NCBI GenBank assembly: GCA_902803185.1 | Contig: CADCOV010000016.1 | Location: 1 to 8,883 of the forward strand | Source: an uncultured Eubacteriales bacterium | GTDB lineage: Bacteria; Bacillota; Clostridia; Peptostreptococcales; Anaerovoracaceae | Direction of reading: 5' to 3' | DNA: 8,883 bases | Part shown: one piece after another, positions 7,504 through 8,883 of the stretch | Numbering within the stretch: position 1 is the stretch's first letter | Layout of the letters: each line of letters begins with the position of its first letter | The notes under the pieces: model-generated | The model's database searches: none | Seen by the model: only the letters and a program-made list of their open reading frames with translations | Told to the model about the DNA's origin: nothing | Translations under genes and position numbers: made by a program

Positions 7504-7998
7504 TTGCATTACGGAACGATCAAACCTTACGACATTGCAGACGGCCCCGGCGTTCGCGTGGCACTGTACGTCAGCGGCTGCCGCATCCATTGTGAGGGCT
7601 GCCACAACCCGGAGTCCCAGAACTTCGGGTTCGGCAAGGAATTCACGAGCGAGACCGAAACCGAAATATTGAGCGCCATGGATCATCCTTACATCACCGG
7701 CTTTTCGCTTCTCGGCGGAGAGCCCTTCGAGGAGGAGAACCAGGCGGCACTGGTGGACTTTCTCCGGCGGATCAAAGAACGGTTCCCGGAGAAGGACATC
7801 TGGGCCTACACCGGCTACACGCTGCCGGACCTGAAGTCGGGCGGGCGCAAGCACACGGCGGTCACCGACCGCATGCTGAGCTATATCGACGTGCTGGTGG
7901 ACGGGCCCTTCATCCTGGATCAGAAAAACATCTCCCTGGCCTTCCGCGGTTCCGAGAACCAGCGGATCATCCACGAGCCGGGGAACGCGGAGAAGTGA
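7504..7998 (+). CDS. nrdG: Anaerobic ribonucleotide reductase activating protein (radical SAM)
   Basis: Radical SAM activase of 164 residues that generates the glycyl radical on NrdD using S-adenosylmethionine and a [4Fe-4S] cluster. The cluster motif Cx3Cx2C is C26, C30, C33 (SGCRIHCEGCHNP). GGEP (71-74) contacts SAM, and AYTGY (101-105), VDGPF (132-136) and RGSENQRII (149-157 approximately) are typical of NrdG. The start codon is TTG 7504, 8 bases after AGGAGG (7490-7495); the first in-frame ATG comes after the cluster motif, so TTG is required. Codon use is looser than in nrdD: three CCC and two CCT among nine Pro codons. With the weaker TTG start, this fits a catalytic partner needed in smaller amounts. 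It sits in an operon with nrdD and ends in a terminator. Confidence 0.97.
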   Translation: MHYGTIKPYDIADGPGVRVALYVSGCRIHCEGCHNPESQNFGFGKEFTSETETEILSAMDHPYITGFSLLGGEPFEEENQAALVDFLRRIKERFPEKDIWAYTGYTLPDLKSGGRKHTAVTDRMLSYIDVLVDGPFILDQKNISLAFRGSENQRIIHEPGNAEK

Positions 7999-8011
7999 AT
8001 CAAAACCAAAG

Positions 8012-8037
8012 GACTGCTCATTTTCGGGCAGTCTTTT
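8012..8037 (+). terminator. Intrinsic terminator after nrdG
   Basis: GACTGCTC (8012-8019) pairs with GGGCAGTC (8026-8033) as an 8-bp stem with one T-G wobble and loop ATTTTC, followed by TTTT (8034-8037). It closes the nrdD-nrdG unit; a new promoter follows about 25 bases later. Confidence 0.85.
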
Positions 8038-8059
8038 ATGATGCACGATGCCGCAACAG

Positions 8060-8068
8060 TGCTATAAT
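8060..8068 (+). promoter_or_regulatory. Extended -10 promoter for the cytidylate-kinase-like gene
   Basis: TGC followed by a perfect TATAAT (8063-8068) forms an extended -10 element. I see no good -35 at 16-18 bases upstream, which extended -10 promoters can tolerate. The RNA start would be near 8075, about 29 bases before ATG 8104. Confidence 0.7.
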
Positions 8069-8103
8069 AGGGACAACGACATCGATACAGAAGGGATGGT
8101 TTT

Positions 8104-8742
8104 ATGCGCATCATCACGATCAGCCGGCAATTCGGCAGCGGCGGCCGCGAACTGGGAGAGCGGCTGGCCAAACAACTGGGATGGGACTATTACGATAAGG
8201 AGATCATACAGATGCTGGCGGAGCGGCATGACCTGGATGAGGAATTCGTCCGGGAGGTGCTCACCGAGCACGGCTGGCGGGACATCCAGCTGACCTACCG
8301 GCAGAGTTTTTCCCAGCTGCTGGCGGAGCCTTCCTACAGGACCAATGTTTTGCTCCAGCAGAGCGAGATCATCCGGGAGATCGCCAGGACAGGCAACGAC
8401 TGCGTGATCGTGGGACGGGATGCGGATGTGATCCTTAGCGACTACGACCCGTTCCGGCTGTTCATCTGCGCGGACATGGACGCCCGCCTGGAGCGCTGTA
8501 TGCGCCACGAGGAGCGTAAAGCGCCGGAGCAGCGCCTCTCGCAGAAGGAGGTCCTGAAGAACATCCGCAGGATCGACAAGAACCGGGTGCGGACCCGGGA
8601 GATCCTGAGCGGCAAGAGCAGCAGCGATACCAGCTCCTTTGATCTCGTGGTCAACGCCTCCGGCAGAGACCGGGAGAAGCTGGTGGCTGCGCTGGCTGCG
8701 TTTTCGATCCGTTGGTTTGAGGATAGTGAAGATGAAAGGTAA
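8104..8742 (+). CDS. Cytidylate kinase-like family protein
   Basis: A 212-residue P-loop protein resembling the cytidylate kinase-like family (Cytidylate_kin2 type), widespread in Clostridia. It opens with ITISRQFGSGGRELGERLA, where GSGGRE (11-16) replaces the canonical GxGKS/T Walker A loop, with R15 at the lysine position as is usual in this family. CVIVGRDADVIL (100-111) is the second conserved block and RIDKNR (156-161) lies in the lid region. The tyrosines often found after that lid motif are missing here. True CMP kinase activity is unproven for this family, and the real substrate is unknown. ATG 8104 has AAGGGA (8091-8096) 7 bases upstream. The last 11 bases overlap the MATE gene, suggesting translational coupling. 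Confidence 0.88.
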   Translation: MRIITISRQFGSGGRELGERLAKQLGWDYYDKEIIQMLAERHDLDEEFVREVLTEHGWRDIQLTYRQSFSQLLAEPSYRTNVLLQQSEIIREIARTGNDCVIVGRDADVILSDYDPFRLFICADMDARLERCMRHEERKAPEQRLSQKEVLKNIRRIDKNRVRTREILSGKSSSDTSSFDLVVNASGRDREKLVAALAAFSIRWFEDSEDER

Positions 8743-8883
8743 ACAGACGAACACGCTCCTGACAGAGGGCGTGATCTGGAAACAGCTGCTCCGGTTCTTC
8801 CTGCCGATCGCGGCGGGGACCTGCATCCAGCAGCTATATAACACGGTGGACGGCCTCATCGTCGGCCGGTTCGTCGGCACCAC
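8732..8883 (+). CDS. MATE family efflux transporter (N-terminal fragment, runs off window)
   Basis: Only the first 50 residues are present; the window edge cuts the gene. They read as a short polar lead, then LTEGVIWKQLLRFFLPI (10-26) and a hydrophobic stretch ending in QQLYNTVDGLIVGRFVGT (33-50). This is the characteristic opening of MATE (multidrug and toxic compound extrusion) transporters, where the first membrane helix carries the LYNxVD segment. Members are 12-helix inner-membrane proteins that export drugs or metabolites using Na+ or H+ gradients. ATG 8732 lies inside the end of the preceding gene, with GAGGAT (8719-8724) 7 bases upstream, so the two are probably co-translated. The substrate cannot be inferred. 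Confidence 0.9.
   Translation, partial: MKGKQTNTLLTEGVIWKQLLRFFLPIAAGTCIQQLYNTVDGLIVGRFVGT

Overview
This GC-rich window (roughly 60% G+C by eye) looks like chromosome of an anaerobic, high-GC member of the Bacillota, most likely Clostridia. The grounds are strong AGGAGG-type ribosome binding sites, one TTG start, an oxygen-sensitive class III ribonucleotide reductase with its activase, and a CoA-transferase that resembles the butyryl-CoA:acetate enzymes of gut butyrate producers. Every gene I can support lies on the + strand. I see no rRNA, tRNA, CRISPR array, insertion sequence or phage gene.

Layout. Enolase (32-1327) is followed at once by a strong intrinsic terminator (1345-1375). A three-gene run then follows with short gaps: a LOG-family nucleotide phosphoribohydrolase (1397-1936), an M17 leucyl aminopeptidase (1952-3409) and an acetyl-CoA hydrolase/transferase-family CoA-transferase (3428-4762). 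A small eight-cysteine protein (4832-5113) has its own extended -10 promoter. Next comes a 175-base regulatory region (5114-5288), then nrdD (5289-7460) and nrdG (TTG start, 7504-7998), closed by a terminator (8012-8037). A separate extended -10 promoter drives a cytidylate-kinase-like protein (8104-8742), whose 3' end overlaps a MATE transporter that runs off the window (8732 onward).

How the genes work together. nrdD and nrdG form a standard functional pair: NrdG uses S-adenosylmethionine to install the glycyl radical that NrdD needs to make deoxynucleotides without oxygen. The peptidase plus CoA-transferase run fits peptide and amino-acid use coupled to short-chain acyl-CoA fermentation, but that link is inferred from position.

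The most interesting part is the nrdD leader. The promoter (TTGCGA, 17-base spacer, TATAAT) is flanked and overlapped by two NrdR-box-like palindromes whose starts are 32 bases apart, the spacing typical of NrdR operators. Between promoter and start codon lies an intrinsic terminator (5236-5261). Its 5' arm can instead pair with the start of the transcript and with a second hairpin, giving a compact three-way junction. This suggests two layers of control, repression plus transcription attenuation, and the second matches no RNA class that I recognise.
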